Source: Meandrina meandrites (taxonomy: Eukaryota; Cnidaria; Anthozoa; Scleractinia; Meandrinidae). Taken from it: a stretch of 64,000 nt of DNA. Below, piece after piece: positions 39,209 through 53,300 of the stretch. The stretch covers positions 47,703,895 to 47,767,894 of the forward strand of contig OY855905.1 of the NCBI GenBank assembly GCA_963693305.1. The letters run 5' to 3'. The first letter of the stretch is position 1. The number at the start of each line of letters is the position of its first letter. The notes beneath the pieces are model-generated. The model did no database searches and had not been told where the DNA came from. It saw only the letters and a list, made by a program, of their open reading frames with translations. The translations under genes were made by a program, and so were the position numbers.

Positions 39209-40962
39209 CTAATACCCCATTCACACCAAAGCTTAAACATGTTTAAATGTTGTTTAGTTAAACACGGTTTAAAATTGTTTTCTTCATGGAAGTTGCTGAC
39301 TAATGTTTATCGACTTCAAATTTGGCACAGTGAAAGCACAAGTTAGAGCATACTTGAACCCTATGTAAAATTTAGTCTGTCAGTTGTCTGTTGCTGATTT
39401 TCATTTTTTCGACTATTTTGCTTGGAACAAGGAAAATGGTAAGAATTGGGATCATCGGGTTGGCACTCTCTGACCCACATTTTTGTATACTCTCAAGGGA
39501 CTGTTTTAATTTGTCAAGGGAATACTTTTCGCTGTGGGCGATAAAAACGTCACTGGATAGGAATGCGTCAGCACTTCTCGATCCCGAAGTTATTTTCACG
39601 CGTCGCTCGTCATTTAACCTGTCTAGCCTTTTGGAAACTACAGGTAGGTATTTTTCAAAAATCTGTGCTGTTCATCGATTGAGTCGCTTAGTTTTGCATG
39701 CTTAAAAGCTGCTGCGAATCTTCATTGTCAGATGATATTGGCCAATGCTATTTTCTATTGCTACAAGTCTATTGTTTGTCGTCTTCATTGAAAGAAGTAT
39801 TTTTAGCTTGTCACGCAATCTTTTGTTTTGATCACGACTTAATGCAGCTTCTCAAGACTTCAGACAGGAAAATGGTAATGTACAATATTGCTTCGAACTT
39901 AAATGGAACTTAACTGGAATTTTTAGAAGGATCGGTAAAGCCACTTAGTGAAAAATTGACTGCAAAAAGCCGTCGGGCTAAAATTAAACTTACGCTTTAG
40001 CGTGAATAATGAAGGATCTCACGGCTTCAAAAATATGCAGAATTTTGAAGCTTTGATACATTAGTAGCTACATCTTGAAATGAGAATTAATCTAAAACAA
40101 AACTTCCTTCAAGTTTCTTTCATTTGCCCAGTTAACGTTTGGAATTTTAGGCTTCTGAAGCGTATTGATTTGAAAAGCACATGGTGACATCTGATATGCA
40201 GCGTGCGGCCGACTTACCATCGCGTTGTTGTTTATTTAATAATTGTGTCAGTTTACGACCTTTTACATGCAAAGATTTACTACAGTACTTCGGAAAATGT
40301 AAACAAGTATTTTTTTGTTATTAGTTATAGTGATGGATGGCATAAAAAGCAATCTGAGTGTTTATTTTGTCGAAGGAATTCAGTAGTTGTCCGCTATCTC
40401 ACGGCACCATGATTCGCAAATTATTATCCCCAATTACCGCTTTTCTGTACCAAGATAGTTACAGTGACAGTTGTACAGAATGAAATCCTACCTTTCACCA
40501 GAGTGTTTCGAACTAGCGTTATATTTTGTAGAAAGAGTTCGTGTTTTTGCGAGTTATTTTTTTCACCGTGTTCAAGTTTGGTTTGGGATCAATTTATCAA
40601 GGTTGATAATTAACATTTCAAATCATGAATTGGTCTTTCAGCGTGTCTAGTTGTAATAAAAGTTTACTTCAGAAAGGAATTATTTGTCTGAATTTAGTAC
40701 GCATATGGTATATTTTTTTCCACTCGCACGTTTATGTTAAATGCCGTTAAAGAGCCAGGAATGTTTGAGGGGGTGGGTGCGCGCTAATAAAAGCCTTCTA
40801 GACTGGGAGTCAATGGGTTAATCTGTTAATTCATCGCAAATCGCTTTCAATAGTAACATTTCCCCAATGCATACTCTATGCAAAATAGGCGAATCTCGAA
40901 GAGATCTTTGATCTTAAACCTGGTTTAACTAAACATGTTTTGTTGGTGTGAATCAGGTATAA
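39209..40962. mobile_element. 1.75-kb DNA transposon remnant with inverted ends
   Basis: The left end ATACCCCATTCACACCAA followed by TTTAAAC-rich sequence is matched in reverse by GTGTGAATCAGGTAT preceded by TTTAACTAAACATG. The interior has only short open frames (longest 104 codons) and no transposase motif. Confidence 0.7.
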
Positions 40963-43074
40963 GATAACATATTTTTTCAAAATTTCCTGGGGGGGATAAC
41001 CCTTCCTACGTTCTCGCGCCTGCGGTGCTCGCGAGGCGCTCATGCGCACCCCCCCCCCCCCCCCCCCCCCCCCTCCCAATGCAAAATACTGGCTATACTG
41101 GCTTCGGGCCTGACTGTTGGTAGTCTTTTATGGTAACCTGAAGAAAAAGCTTAAACACGCGTAATTTGTTTTCCTTTAGGATTTATTTTCAGGGCTCCTG
41201 AACGCGCATCGCGTCACGATCGTCCGTCTTAGCCTGCGTAGCTAGCAGTCTTACCGGCACGCGAAGTAAAATTTTTAGCGGCGAAGCCTTGTTGGCGCTC
41301 GAAGTAAATTTCGGGGTAAATTTTAAGCGGGGAGGCCGCGAGAACCAAGGCCCGGTTGCATAAAGCAACTTTTAAATATTAAGTGGGATTTTCTGCAGTT
41401 ACTCCCTGTGTTCCGGAGGGTCTTCTTACACGCTATTATGCATAAATCAGCCGAAAGTCGATTAAAGAGTATGGGAAGCACAATGCTGGTGCAAAAAATC
41501 CTTCGGGACACAGAAAACAGTTGCACAAAATTGCAACCGGGCCCTAAAGCGTGAACCTCGCTCGCTCGCAGGGCCTTCTCCCACCATGCTCGGACGTCTC
41601 CTCGCGCGTTTTGCGCGCTCTTACTATTTTACCATAGTTATTTTTCCAGAACCTGTTACGCAGGCCACGTCCATCTCTTCCGCTCGCAGATCACTCGAGT
41701 GATCCTGAGAAAAATGAGTCATCTCGTCGTTCGTAGTTCAGTTAAGCCCATGTCGGTCGGCAATTGTCCGAATGATCAACAAAACGCGTATCATTAGTCA
41801 AGATGAACGGCTGCCTAGCCTGTCTAACAAAATTTAAGAGAGAAAAATAAAAATAAAATTAAAAAGAGTTTAACTTTAATTTTGGTAGATTAACAAAGGA
41901 GGACAACAGTTACATTTTTAGATGTACGAGAAAAGGAACTCATTACACATTACAGGGTAATGTAGCGCGAGTATAAAATATCGTGTATTGTTGTTGCCTG
42001 GCAGATTTGAACTCTCCGCCCCCTCCGCGCATTTGAATACCAAATACCAGAAGATATATCATGATATCTTTTAGCAATTGTGTTTATATATCTTGGCATT
42101 TTCAGCTTTTTTCAACTGTATTAACTGAAAAATAGTGATCTCATGATAATACTGAAATTATTACTGTACAGTCAGGCTGATCTGAGTGGCTCGAAGGTGA
42201 CGAACAAAGTATCGTTAAGGTTTTTATACCCTACCTTGGGATTAATGGCTTTACAGCTAAAATAAAACCTATATAGTTACCTGCGTGGCTATCAGCCACC
42301 ATGCACGTCACAGATTTTAAAAACTGTCCAATGTGACAACTTTTTCACGGTGTGCGAAGACTAAAACAATGATAAAAAACAAATTATTCCCATGCAAAAC
42401 GTATCCACACGTACACGAAACGATTTTTAATCAGACTAGAGTCGGTAATAATTAAAAGTTTGTCAATATACATTATTGAGTATCACAGTGTATATGATAA
42501 CTGGTCGACTCCCGACTCACCAAGCAGTTTTAACGTTAGCTACACATTTATGTGTCCCCATAGCACTTCCTTCTTGGGGTTTTCTTTTTAATACAATGGA
42601 AATAGTGAGAACTTGTTTCAGAAAATACATATATTCATGTTTTGTTCATAAGTTTCAAAAGCAGCTGTCTGTAAATTGCAAGCGATTGTTTTTACTTTTT
42701 CTTTCTTTGCGATAAATCATCAGCCATTTATTGAGAATAAAGTTCCTTAAAAGTTTATGATATAATAATTAAGTTGGGAGTTTTGATATAATTTAGAATG
42801 TAAAACATGATTTTCGAACTATAGTTTCTTGAGGCCACTCACGAGCGCGGCGCACACAAAACTATACAGATCAATTCGCCTAAATTACCATACATCAATA
42901 AAGATCACGCCAGGTGATAGGTTTGGAGTAAATTATCTAAGCCCCCAGAGCGAAATTTTCTTGTTTCTTCAGTCTGTTCAGTCAACCGCGTACGCACCAT
43001 ACGCCGTTTGTTGATTTTTAAACCAGTTTCAAGCCAGAGATCTCGTTGAAGTTTACACATCCAATATTGCGGTC
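40963..43074. other. Intergenic: poly-C, nested MITEs, presumptive upstream region
   Basis: Contains a 25-base poly-C run (41049-41073) and a MITE at 41349-41543 nested in a larger inverted structure. It also forms the upstream region of the fusion gene's first alternative start; no TATA box or other promoter motif stands out. Confidence 0.5.
41349..41543. mobile_element. MITE with GGCCCGGTTGC ends
   Basis: GGCCCGGTTGCATAAAG at the left and the complement TTGCAACCGGGCC at the right. It sits inside a larger pair, AGCCTGCGTAGC (41231) and GTTACGCAGGCC (near 41665), suggesting insertion into an older element. The ends share GGCCCGG with the MITEs at 14618 and 63783. Confidence 0.7.
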
Positions 43075-44109
43075 ATGGCTAAAGCAAGCTATTTAATGAT
43101 GGCTGTCTTTGTTGGATCCTTGGCCGCAATTGTCTACATACAGCGAGAAAGAATAGATTTTGACTCTCTCTGGAGTGTTTTGCTTCAAAGAGGCACAGAA
43201 GCTTACAACGAAAGGAGACAAACCGATCACCAACATACAGGTAAACATGAGAAAAACGGCGATTCAAGCTTGTCAAATACGCCATGTGATGATGCACCGA
43301 ATAACGGCAATAAACCGAGATCCGCAAAGCATAATAATGCAGATAGCGCTTGTTTTGAACAAGACGGTACCGCAACTTTAACAAAAGAACAGCAAATTAA
43401 AGAGCAAAATGGAAATCGAGCCCGGTGTGAGGAAAAGAAATCGAGCAATGGGGAAGACAATGAACCCTTGCCGGGCCATATGAAGAAATTAGGAGAACAC
43501 AGCTCTTTGATCACGGAGGGAGAAATCGAAGAGGTGAATTTTGTACCAAACGGCAAAGATTTTTATGAACACTTTCTACGAAAAAGAAAGCCATTGATTA
43601 TGCGAGGAGCTATCAAGAACTGGCCGGCAGTACAGCATTGGGCGAACGAAAGTTACCTCCGCCAAAAATACGGCGATGTTGTATTCGATGTCCAGCTCAC
43701 CAAAAAGTACGAGGGAGAATTTCCGGCTAAGAAAACAATGAACCTTAATGAGTTTCTGACAATTTACAAAAGCAAGCAAGTCTATTTGGACTGTCCATTC
43801 CCTCATAGTGAAATGATCAAAGATATTTTTGTGCCATATTGCTTACAGTGCGAAGAAGTCATGCCTACCATAGCAAGCACACATCTACTTTTCAGCAGTG
43901 GAAACACAAGCTCGAGCTGCCATATGGATGGTTATGAAAATCTGCTGAGTCTCATCGCTGGAACAAAGGAAGTGTTAGTCGCCAACCCGAAGTATGTGGA
44001 ATATTTTTACCCGCGCAATCATACCACCGTCAACATTGAATCGCCCATCGACCCAGAAGCAGTTGATTTAAAGAAGTTTCCAAAACTCGCTGAAGTCCCA
44101 TTTTATAAG
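43075..44109 (+). CDS. Alternative first exon A of the JmjC-AKR-PQQ gene
   Basis: 345 codons from ATG to a GTAAGT donor, phase 0. Residues 1-24 form a hydrophobic signal anchor (MAVFVGSLAAIVYIQ). Then comes a charged linker, and the N-terminal part of a JmjC/cupin_8 domain from about residue 133. The Fe(II)-binding H-x-D is H283-M-D285 and the likely 2-oxoglutarate lysine is K298 (GTKEV). The exon stops before the distal iron histidine, and no matching exon exists between here and 45820. The frame otherwise runs only 15 more codons to a stop, so it is useful only if spliced to the shared exon at 47614, which also starts in phase 0. About two thirds of the JmjC part is identical to exon B by eye; the linkers do not align. 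It could be a decaying copy, but the frame is fully open. Confidence 0.8.
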
Positions 44110-45819
44110 GTAAGTAAGTTTTTGTTTTCATTTGCTATTGTGTTTAAGCTCTAATGGGGGCTATTCATCGATTTTCAAACACCGTTTACCAACCAGAAAA
44201 AAATAAATAAATAAACGAAAAAAAATTAAAGCATCACCCGAGGGATTAATTACTAAATTGCAGGAGAGTAAAGTTAGAATTTCAAATTAACATGCTGCTA
44301 ATTTATCTTCTTTTTTTACTTTTTTTTATTTCGCTCTGTTTGCAGCTGATCCATCGCCTCATGTTTCATGTAAATTAATTTTTTTAGAGACTTCCTTGCT
44401 TACCTATTACGTTTATAATTATGGAGTATATATTCCATTTGCACACATTGCTCTACTTGCTAAGGATGCCAAAAAATAAATTAAAATGCTTTTAATTCTT
44501 ACAACACGCAAACGTCTAAAGAAGCCCATGCTTAATTGAATTCCTTGTCAGGAATCGATCAATTCTTCCTAGCCACGATGAGCGCTTTCCCTTTATACGG
44601 AGAACCAGCTACTCCGATGAAAAATCAAATGCAACGGTCCTTTCCACTAGAAAATTTTCAAATGGTACACACTTATCCCTACCATGGTGTTTGTTGAAAA
44701 ATGAAAAGTTTGACGAACATTTTTTACAAGTTTTTCCACATAATTGGAAAGCGCTTCTTCGCTCCCTTGATAAACTATATGTGTCCAGATGTCTTAAAAA
44801 GAGCCATATTTAACGAGCTTTTAAAAAAGAGGAATAAAAGCTGGGTGCGTTCTTAGCGGCTACACAGTAACTGCATTGACAACTGGACTCCTTTTGTCTT
44901 ATCGTGGTGAGAGTATATTCGAAAATTACGAGCAGAGGAAGTCAGTGAGGTTTTTTGTTTAATTTTTGACAGCATCCTGAAAACGAGACAAAATTGTGTG
45001 GCATGAAGGACAACGCCAAAACGCTTTTGCTATGTGCTCAAAGTGTCAATCTAAATTTGGCATGTATTTACAAAAACTGCGATAAAACTGTCATTTAAGC
45101 TTCCGGCAGTCAAGCATTTATAATAGAAGCACTTGCTGATAAAATTTATGGCGCGAAACAACGTTCCCGCGATACTCGCGAGTACCGCACGCGTCTGATC
45201 ACGCAATTCGTGACGGTCGCGGCGTTACTCACCCCCAGAGGGGTGGACATGATAACTTGCATATGGTCACTCTACTATTTCCTTTAGTTACGTCGTTGTT
45301 CCTTACGTCAAAGATTTGTCCTTTAGAACAAAATAAATGTCTCCCGCTATGGGTCACCATCTCCTTGCATTAACACATAAAAAACTCAATGACAAAAAAG
45401 TCACCTCCCTACCCTCCAGCACCACCACCCTCTCTTGCTGGGGAATTGTGGTAACGCCTGGGATATTTTGTCTATTTGTTTTGCCTTTTGTGCAGATTTG
45501 TGATACATCTGTTAACATTCCCACGAACCAAATTTCTACGTTTATACGTGGAAGCAAAATGTATTTTGTTTCGAAAAAGGAATCATCAAGTTTTCTAGGG
45601 TAGTCCTCAAGGGAAGAGAGCGACACAGTAAGAACACAATGACATGCTAATACATATTGATTTGTACACGCCATCGTCTTCTCAAGCAGGAAGGAACTTT
45701 CAAGGATTTCGGCGGTAAAGTCTGCAGTTCTGTGTGCGGCTCATACAGCTGTTTGATCGAGTTGTACGTGACAGAATCAATTTGTTGGGTTCATCGTTGG
45801 CGATTTTTGTCACCAGAAA
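44110..45819. other. Interval between the two alternative first exons
   Basis: 1.7 kb with no open exon matching the shared downstream part (the VVLKAGDILYIP segment is absent). It must hold the promoter and 5' UTR for exon B. No repeats of note. Confidence 0.5.
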
Positions 45820-47434
45820 ATGTCTCGGGTGCTTTTATGCGTTGTTGGTCAGCTGTTAACTGTTTTGGCGATCGGTGTTTTTGTTATACAACAACAGAAT
45901 GTGTCTGCCCAGGATGAATCGTTGACACAGGCGCTTAAAGGCTTTGAAAACGAAATCCCTGATGGACTTTCTGGAGGAAAGGAAGATGGGATTAGAGATC
46001 AACCATTTGAAACCACATCAAACAATGAAAACAAACATAGTCAAAAGGCTTTGCTGAATAATCACGACAGCGAAAACAATCCTGAACAGGCACCATTTGA
46101 TAAAACCAGCAAGGATAAAACTAACAGTGACGAAACAGACCAACTTGTAGGTCATCTAAAGAAGCTGGGAGAGCAATCAAGTATTCTTCTTGGGGAGGTC
46201 GAAGATATTGATTTTGTTCTAAATGGGAGGGATTTCTACACACATTTCTTGAGAAAGCAAAAGCCTCTTGTGATGAGAGGGGCTGCTACAGATTGGTCGG
46301 CTGTGAAACACTGGGCAAATGAAACTTACATGAGAGAAAAATATGGCCATGTTATATTTGATGTTGAGTTTACTAAGCATTATGAGAGAATACATCCTAT
46401 AAAGAAAACCATGAACTTGAGTGAATATCTTGACATTTACAAAACTAAGCAAGTTTATTTGGATTGCCCTTTTCCGCAATCTGATCTGACCGCTGACGTC
46501 ATGGTCCCATATTGCTTACAATGTGAGGAAGTCATGTCTACCATAGCAAGTGTTCATCTGCTGTATAGCAGCGGCAACACTAGCTCAAGTATTCATCAAG
46601 ATGGATATCAAAATCTTTTGACTCTTATTTCTGGAACAAAAGAAGTTTTAATAGCCAGTAGTGATTCTGCAGAACACTTGTATGCCAATAATTACACAAC
46701 AGTACCTGGGTTATCACCTGTGAATCCTGAATCAGTAGATCTTAAAACATATCCTAATGTTTCTAAAGTAACCTTTCATAAGGTGAGAGATGCTTGAAAG
46801 AGTGTCAGGCTAGTTAGTATCCAGTTGGGCATACTCTTGAATAAGCTGATGCCAACAAGGAAATAGAACCATAATTTCCCTTCAAGGTCATGCATATGGA
46901 TTATTTTGTACAAAATTAATTCCCAGTGCCTACATATCTACTTAGTACATTTCAGACTAACTGTAGAGCTGATTGTGTAGTGGAAGCAGGTTGCTGACAA
47001 GCAATCCCATATTACCCTACATTGTACATTCTCATTATGGGAGACAGAAACAGGTAAAACCAGATAACAGGACTCTGGTACAGCCTGGAAGGCTTAAATC
47101 CCTTGGCTCAATTACCACCTACTGTTCGGGAAATGAGCTCACGCTTCTCAGGGAGGAACAAGAAGCTGAACTCAAGATAGCAACATAAATCACTGAAGCC
47201 TAGCTAGTTCCCTGTCTGGTTATTTTTTTGAAATAAAGAAATGCAGCTCCTTATCATATGTTCAGATTTTCATTGACATTGACATCCTGACTCAGGGTCC
47301 CCAGGGCAGTTAAGCGACAGTGATGCTGCATACAGTGATTAAATTAAGCCACAAGGATTCTAGGTGGCCAAATCTCCTGATATTTTCTGAAAACCACATA
47401 TGTGATTGAAAGTTTCCTATAAGAGATTATTGTA

Positions 47435-47487
<53 letters not shown>

Positions 47488-50286
47488 AATTAAAATTAGA
47501 GCACTGAATCAAAAACTGCTTGCAAAAACAAGGGTGAAATTAGAAGTTTGCTTGTAACCAATCTGACCACTATATAGAGAGTTGGATATCTTGAACAATT
47601 TTGTTGATTGCAGGTTGTTCTAAAGGCTGGTGATATTCTGTATATACCTCAACACTGGTGGCATCATGTAAGGTCATTCAATTGCCCAAACATTGCTATT
47701 TCCTTGTGGTTTCACCCATTTGCTGATAAAGAAGATGAAGGAAGTTCTCTTGAAGATGATAATGAGGATGTAAGGCTAACAGTTCATTTTATAAATTTTT
47801 TTTATTATAGACACTCATTGGTTCGGTATTGTTTTATTGCTTGAGCCCATCAGTAGGCATGGTTACCATATGATGTATCATATTGATCATGTCTGATATT
47901 GGCTCCCAAAATGTCTCTTCCACCAGGAGGCAGGGGACTTCACTTTGAAAAAGATGGGAATACTTGTTGTGCCACTGAGGGGTCTAAATTTTGGAATTTG
48001 GTCCCAGTTGGGGTGTTCCAGGCAAAATGCCAATATTATTTCCATTAAGGTCCTTTTTAGGGTGGTACACAAAGAAATGTAGAAAATAATATTAATTTTT
48101 AGTTTTAGCATTTTGGTATCTTTTAGGGGCCAAAAAAGCTTGAGCTGCCCCCAGATTTGGTTTCCTTTTGGGGTTTAATTCAAATTTTCTGACGAGCATC
48201 CCCGTCTGTTTCATATATATTAGCTACATATATGGGAGTTCCCCCCCCCCCCCCCAGGTCTCTTGCCTTTGCAAGAAGCTTCCTAAAACTGTACAATTTT
48301 TTTGCAGCATTTTACATAAATTGTAGCTGTGCAGGCTACTTATTAAGGATTTTTCTGTAAAGTACTGAGCAGTCTTTCTATGAAATAGTTCTTGTTAAGG
48401 AATATATGTTCCACTCAGTTTTAGTTACTATGGTTATAATTGTGTTCTTTTACAGCCAAGTGTGTTTGAAGACATGGTATATGCATCAGAGGCCTTTGAC
48501 AAACTTGTCCAGTCTTATCCAAAAACAATCAAGTGTCAGTCACAGAATAAGCCAATCACAGAAGTTTTTAGCCCGAAATCTGATGCATGGGACACACCAA
48601 GAGAGCTCCGACCTGATGACACTGTCGTTACTCTGGCTAGTGGATACAAGAGTAAGTTAAGGAAGATGTCGTTCTAATCTAGAATAACTCTGAATTCAAA
48701 GTATTTTCTAAATACTAAAATTTAATCGCTTGAAATAAGGCTATGTGCACTCTCTGTTGTTCATAAAAAATAATTTGTAGCAATCAAAGGTTAATGTCTT
48801 GAAACTTATCTGGAACAATCTTGTGGCTTGCTTTTGCTTAATGCTAATTAAATGTTCTAATGTGACAACCTCCTACTTGTTGGGATGTTAATTAGAAGAA
48901 CAACATTATGTCAAGTCTCCAGTATCTATACAGGACATCATAACAATTCCCCAAAGTATATATGCACATGTAATGCCCTCGACTGCAACAAAATCTATTC
49001 AATATTTTTTTAATGCCAGATTGAAACGGAGATAAGATCTAGCCTGATGGGCCACTAGGCTCAAACACAGACTTAACTTTTATCATTTTTTCTTGTATGC
49101 AGGTTATGACAAAATAAAACAACACTATTCAAATTAATGCAGTGTTCAATTGTATTATATTTATTATAGTTTTAACAGGATGCATGGTTTGTTCTTGTAG
49201 TGCCTAAACTTGGATTTGGTACAGCCGGTCTGTTTAAAGACACCAAGTCGTCTGTTTTAGTGGCCCTTAGCTCTGGATACAGGTGAAAGAAGTTATTTTT
49301 ATTTTATTCATATTATATTGAAATTTATTTTCATTTCTATCAGTTAGCTCTTGTAGAGCCCAGCAGTGACTGGAACATGAGCCAAAATGAGGGTGTGTGC
49401 AACATGCACTGCTATAAAATAGGGGTGGAAAATTTTTCCCGTAATAGCTAGTAAATAGCTAGTTTGACTAAGCATGTCATCGAACACTGTCATAATTTGA
49501 AGAATTGGCCTAAAATTCAAAACTGGCTATTACGATTTCCCCTAATCAAGACCCTAAGTTTCACTGCTCAAAATCAGCTACCTGTCAATGCTTTCATTCA
49601 ACCCAGATCTCTTCCAGGGGGAGTTGCCCCCACCCCCAACCCAAAGCATGTAATAAAAGAAATATTCACCACTGGCAAGAGCTAGCCTTCTGGTTGATAT
49701 AAAAAAAAGGATTTAATACACAGTAGTTTGAGATCTTTGTCTCTTGTAGTTTGGCACACTCTAAAGGCTCTCCAAAGTATAGTACAACATTCCATAACTA
49801 TATTCTTTCTATTTTTCATTTTAGCCTGCAAGATTGAGTAATGATTTGTGATTATCATATTATATTTATTTTAAGGATGATTGATTCTGCTCAAGCGTAT
49901 GATGAAGAGCAGGTGGGAGAGGCTGTGCAAGAAAGTGGCATACCAAGGGAAGACATATTCATTGTATCAAAAATTCATCCACGTTTCCTGGGATATGATG
50001 AAACACTTCAATCTGTGGAAGAGTCTTTGTCAAAGCTGAAGGTAAACATATCACAGTTTATTTTACTGGTGTCATTAGGAGGCAACCATATCCAGTGGTT
50101 CAGGTATTCATGAAAGTGCTCTAAAGTTGCTAAAATAGCCACCGTCCTACTTTACTTTTGTTATTTGCAGCATCGTCCTCATCTCATATACTTCTTGAGC
50201 ATTAAACAGTTTAGCACACAAATACTGCACTCAGCCAAACAAAAAAAAAATACACAAATAATCTAATTGATAAATTTAAATGTATT

Positions 50287-50326
<40 letters not shown>

Positions 50327-53300
50327 GTCAGTCAGTCAGTCAGTAAATCAATCCATTATCAATCAATCAATCGATCCATCCATCCGTCCGTCCGTCCGTC
50401 CGTCAATCAATCCATAATCAGTCAAAACACGTGTTCAGAATGTCACCACTAGGCTTGCCAAGTAATAAGACCAACTTGTAAGCTCTGCTGTTTCAACTGT
50501 TTTGTCGCAGTGTGCTCACTTTTGTTTGTTTGTTTGTTTGTTTACCTTTACAGGTTGATTACATTGATCTGATGTTGATTCATTCAATGGACTGTGACGA
50601 GGGGCCTGGGGCCCACTTGGTTTGTCAGAAAGGGGAGCCTAAAGGAACATGGGAAGACTCATGGAAAGCTCTTGAGTCGCTGTTAGAGAAAGGCAAGAGA
50701 GATTCTCGAATGAATGTCTGCCCTATCTTTAATCCGTGTTTTCTAGTTTTGGTTGTGTTGAACACCTGAGAACAATTTCTAAAACACGATCCATGGATAA
50801 AATAGCCATAGTAAGTAAAATGGGAGGTGAGACTGTGGGCTAATGGCCAGTGCATTATACTCCAGTTTGAGCGGTTTGGTTGGCTGGGCAGGGCTGGTTT
50901 GTGCTCTCTACCTAGTTGTCTAAGTAATATAGTTTTTTGTGCATAATTTGCCTTTGGTGCAGACAAGAGATGATCTGAATCATCCTATTTTGCTATAGAG
51001 TGCGAATCCTATAGCTGTATAGTGATTTATTCGCGGCATTAAATTAACACCGTATTTATCTAATTATGTGTGTCGCCTTTCAGGAACAATTCGCAGTATT
51101 GGTGTGAGCAATTTCGAAGTTCAAGACCTAAAACGGCTGCTGGAGATCTCTAAAGTCCATCCGTCAGTTTTGCAGAATCCTTTTGACCCTTTCAACCAAG
51201 ATCGTACAACCAGAGAATTCTGCGAGAAGAATCGTATACAATACATGGGACACAGGTACTAAAACATGAAACAAAATAAATACATGTACGTCAGTAATGA
51301 GATGCACTGGTTAAAAAATGTTTTTTAAAAGAACTAATAATATAACAGTGGTGAAAAAAAAAAGATTATTTGTTGACACCCTTTCACCCTTTTGAGTGGC
51401 TTTAGGAATTTTTCTGTATAAAAGACATTAAACCAAAGAAAAGTCGAGAAAAAAATGAATTCTATGATCTGACCTTTGCGGTTCCCCTGAAAACGTTCCA
51501 CCAAACCTTCTTCCGTGCGACTAAGGTCACGAAATTGGAATCTCCATGGAGCCTGACTTTTTCAGACTTCTTGTTACATTGTAACTCATCTTGAAATATA
51601 ACCATAAAGATCTCTCTTTTGTTCTTTCGAACGTAGTTCACATTGTGTTCTGAAAAGCACAAATTAATTTCATTGTCAATATATGAAAAGTTTTAGTTCA
51701 TTTTATGCTGACCATGCTTCAGACTCCCAGACTTCGTAAAATGGAATACAAACAGCCCTTCAATTTCTATGCGGTGATAGTTGCTGAGGCCGCAGGCCGA
51801 ATCAACTATCACCTCATAGAAATTGAGAGCGAATAATCTAATTGTTTTAGTAGAATTCTAACTGAAATAAACGCAAATAGTGGTTTCTAATTATTTTTCT
51901 ACGCATTATCGAACTATTAAACGCTTTAACAAAATCGCACGCATTGAATTGTCCTTGGTAAATTTGCAGTTGTTTACGCGCGTGCACCCGTTTTTCAATA
52001 ATTTCAAGCTTTTAAAGTCAAGAAACTGCTAATGTCCTTCTTTTAGTCTTCTCGGGAATTTTTTTATCCATTTACATCTAAACTTCCTCCCAAAACTTTA
52101 GGGAAAAACGATAAAACCGTCGCATTTTGTGGACGACGTTCGGCAACTGCACACTAATGGCTGATAGTGTTCAATAGCTCAGCCAATCACATTGCAGCAT
52201 TTGCATTAATGTACTAGTAGAATCCTAGTAGAATTCTACTAATCAGGAATAACAGGATGATTTTCATTTCCTTCTATTACAGCACTCTTGGTGACTCCTG
52301 GAAAAGAGATGGCTTACGTTTAAATCCAGTTTTGTCAGACGAAGGTCTTAGAAAAATTGCCTCCAAATTCGACGCATCCATTCCTCAGTTGATTCTTAAA
52401 TGGTCTTTAGAGAATGGTGTTATTGTTATTCCCCGCTCTCGCAACCCAAACCACATTAATACAAACTTACATCTGGCTCACGTTCTGCTAAACGAAGATG
52501 ACCGAGACTACATCGAGGGTCTTGATGGAAAGATAGTCGTGCCCGACGACGGCCCACCGTTCGACTCCCGATCAAAGCCGAGCGTTTCCGATCAAGAAGT
52601 CTCCGAAGAGGATAAGGCTACAGACGAAAGCGTAAAGGAGAAAACAGAAAATATCAATGATAAAGTGGTTTTGATAGAGAAGGTTAATCCAGAAGATTCC
52701 ACATTGTATTTGAGCTCTGATGATCACTGGATTTACGCGTTTGACTCCGCTACGGGAAAGATGAAATGGAAATATGGAACCGCGGATGAAGGTGGTTCAA
52801 AATGCGCTTTCAACTCCGATGGGACTGTTGTGTACTGTGGTACCGACGACAAATCAGTTCGCGCTCTCAATGCTGCCGACGGTAACCTTATTTGGAAGTT
52901 TTCCACAGGAGGAGCAGTGACGTCTTCGACCCGACTTGGTGCCGACGGCAGCCTGTATTTCGGATGTCTGGACGGATATTTTTATGCAGTCAACCCGGAC
53001 GGGTCTTTGAAATGGAAGAAAAACCTAGGCCAAGAAATCTGGTCATCCCCCGCTCTTCTCGAAGGCGGCAAAGCCGTGTTCATCGGCTCAATGGCTGAAG
53101 AATCAGCAAATGTTTTCGCGCTCGATGGACAAACTGGAGAAATAATTTGGAAATACAAAACAGAAGGACCTGTCTTCTCTTCTCCTGCTGTTAGCCATGA
53201 TAACAAGGCTGTGTTTTTCTGCTCTTTTGATGCTAACTGCTATGCTTTTAACACCGAGGATGGTCGGCAACTTTGGGTGTTTGAGGGCGACTCGGCATTC

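Noticed and set aside
39391..39705. 104-codon frame on the plus strand
   Set aside because: Lies inside the inverted-repeat element at 39209-40962 and shows no transposase or other known pattern.
46970..47190. Possible degraded SINE in the fusion-gene intron
   Set aside because: Only scattered short matches to the SINE family; no Pol III boxes.
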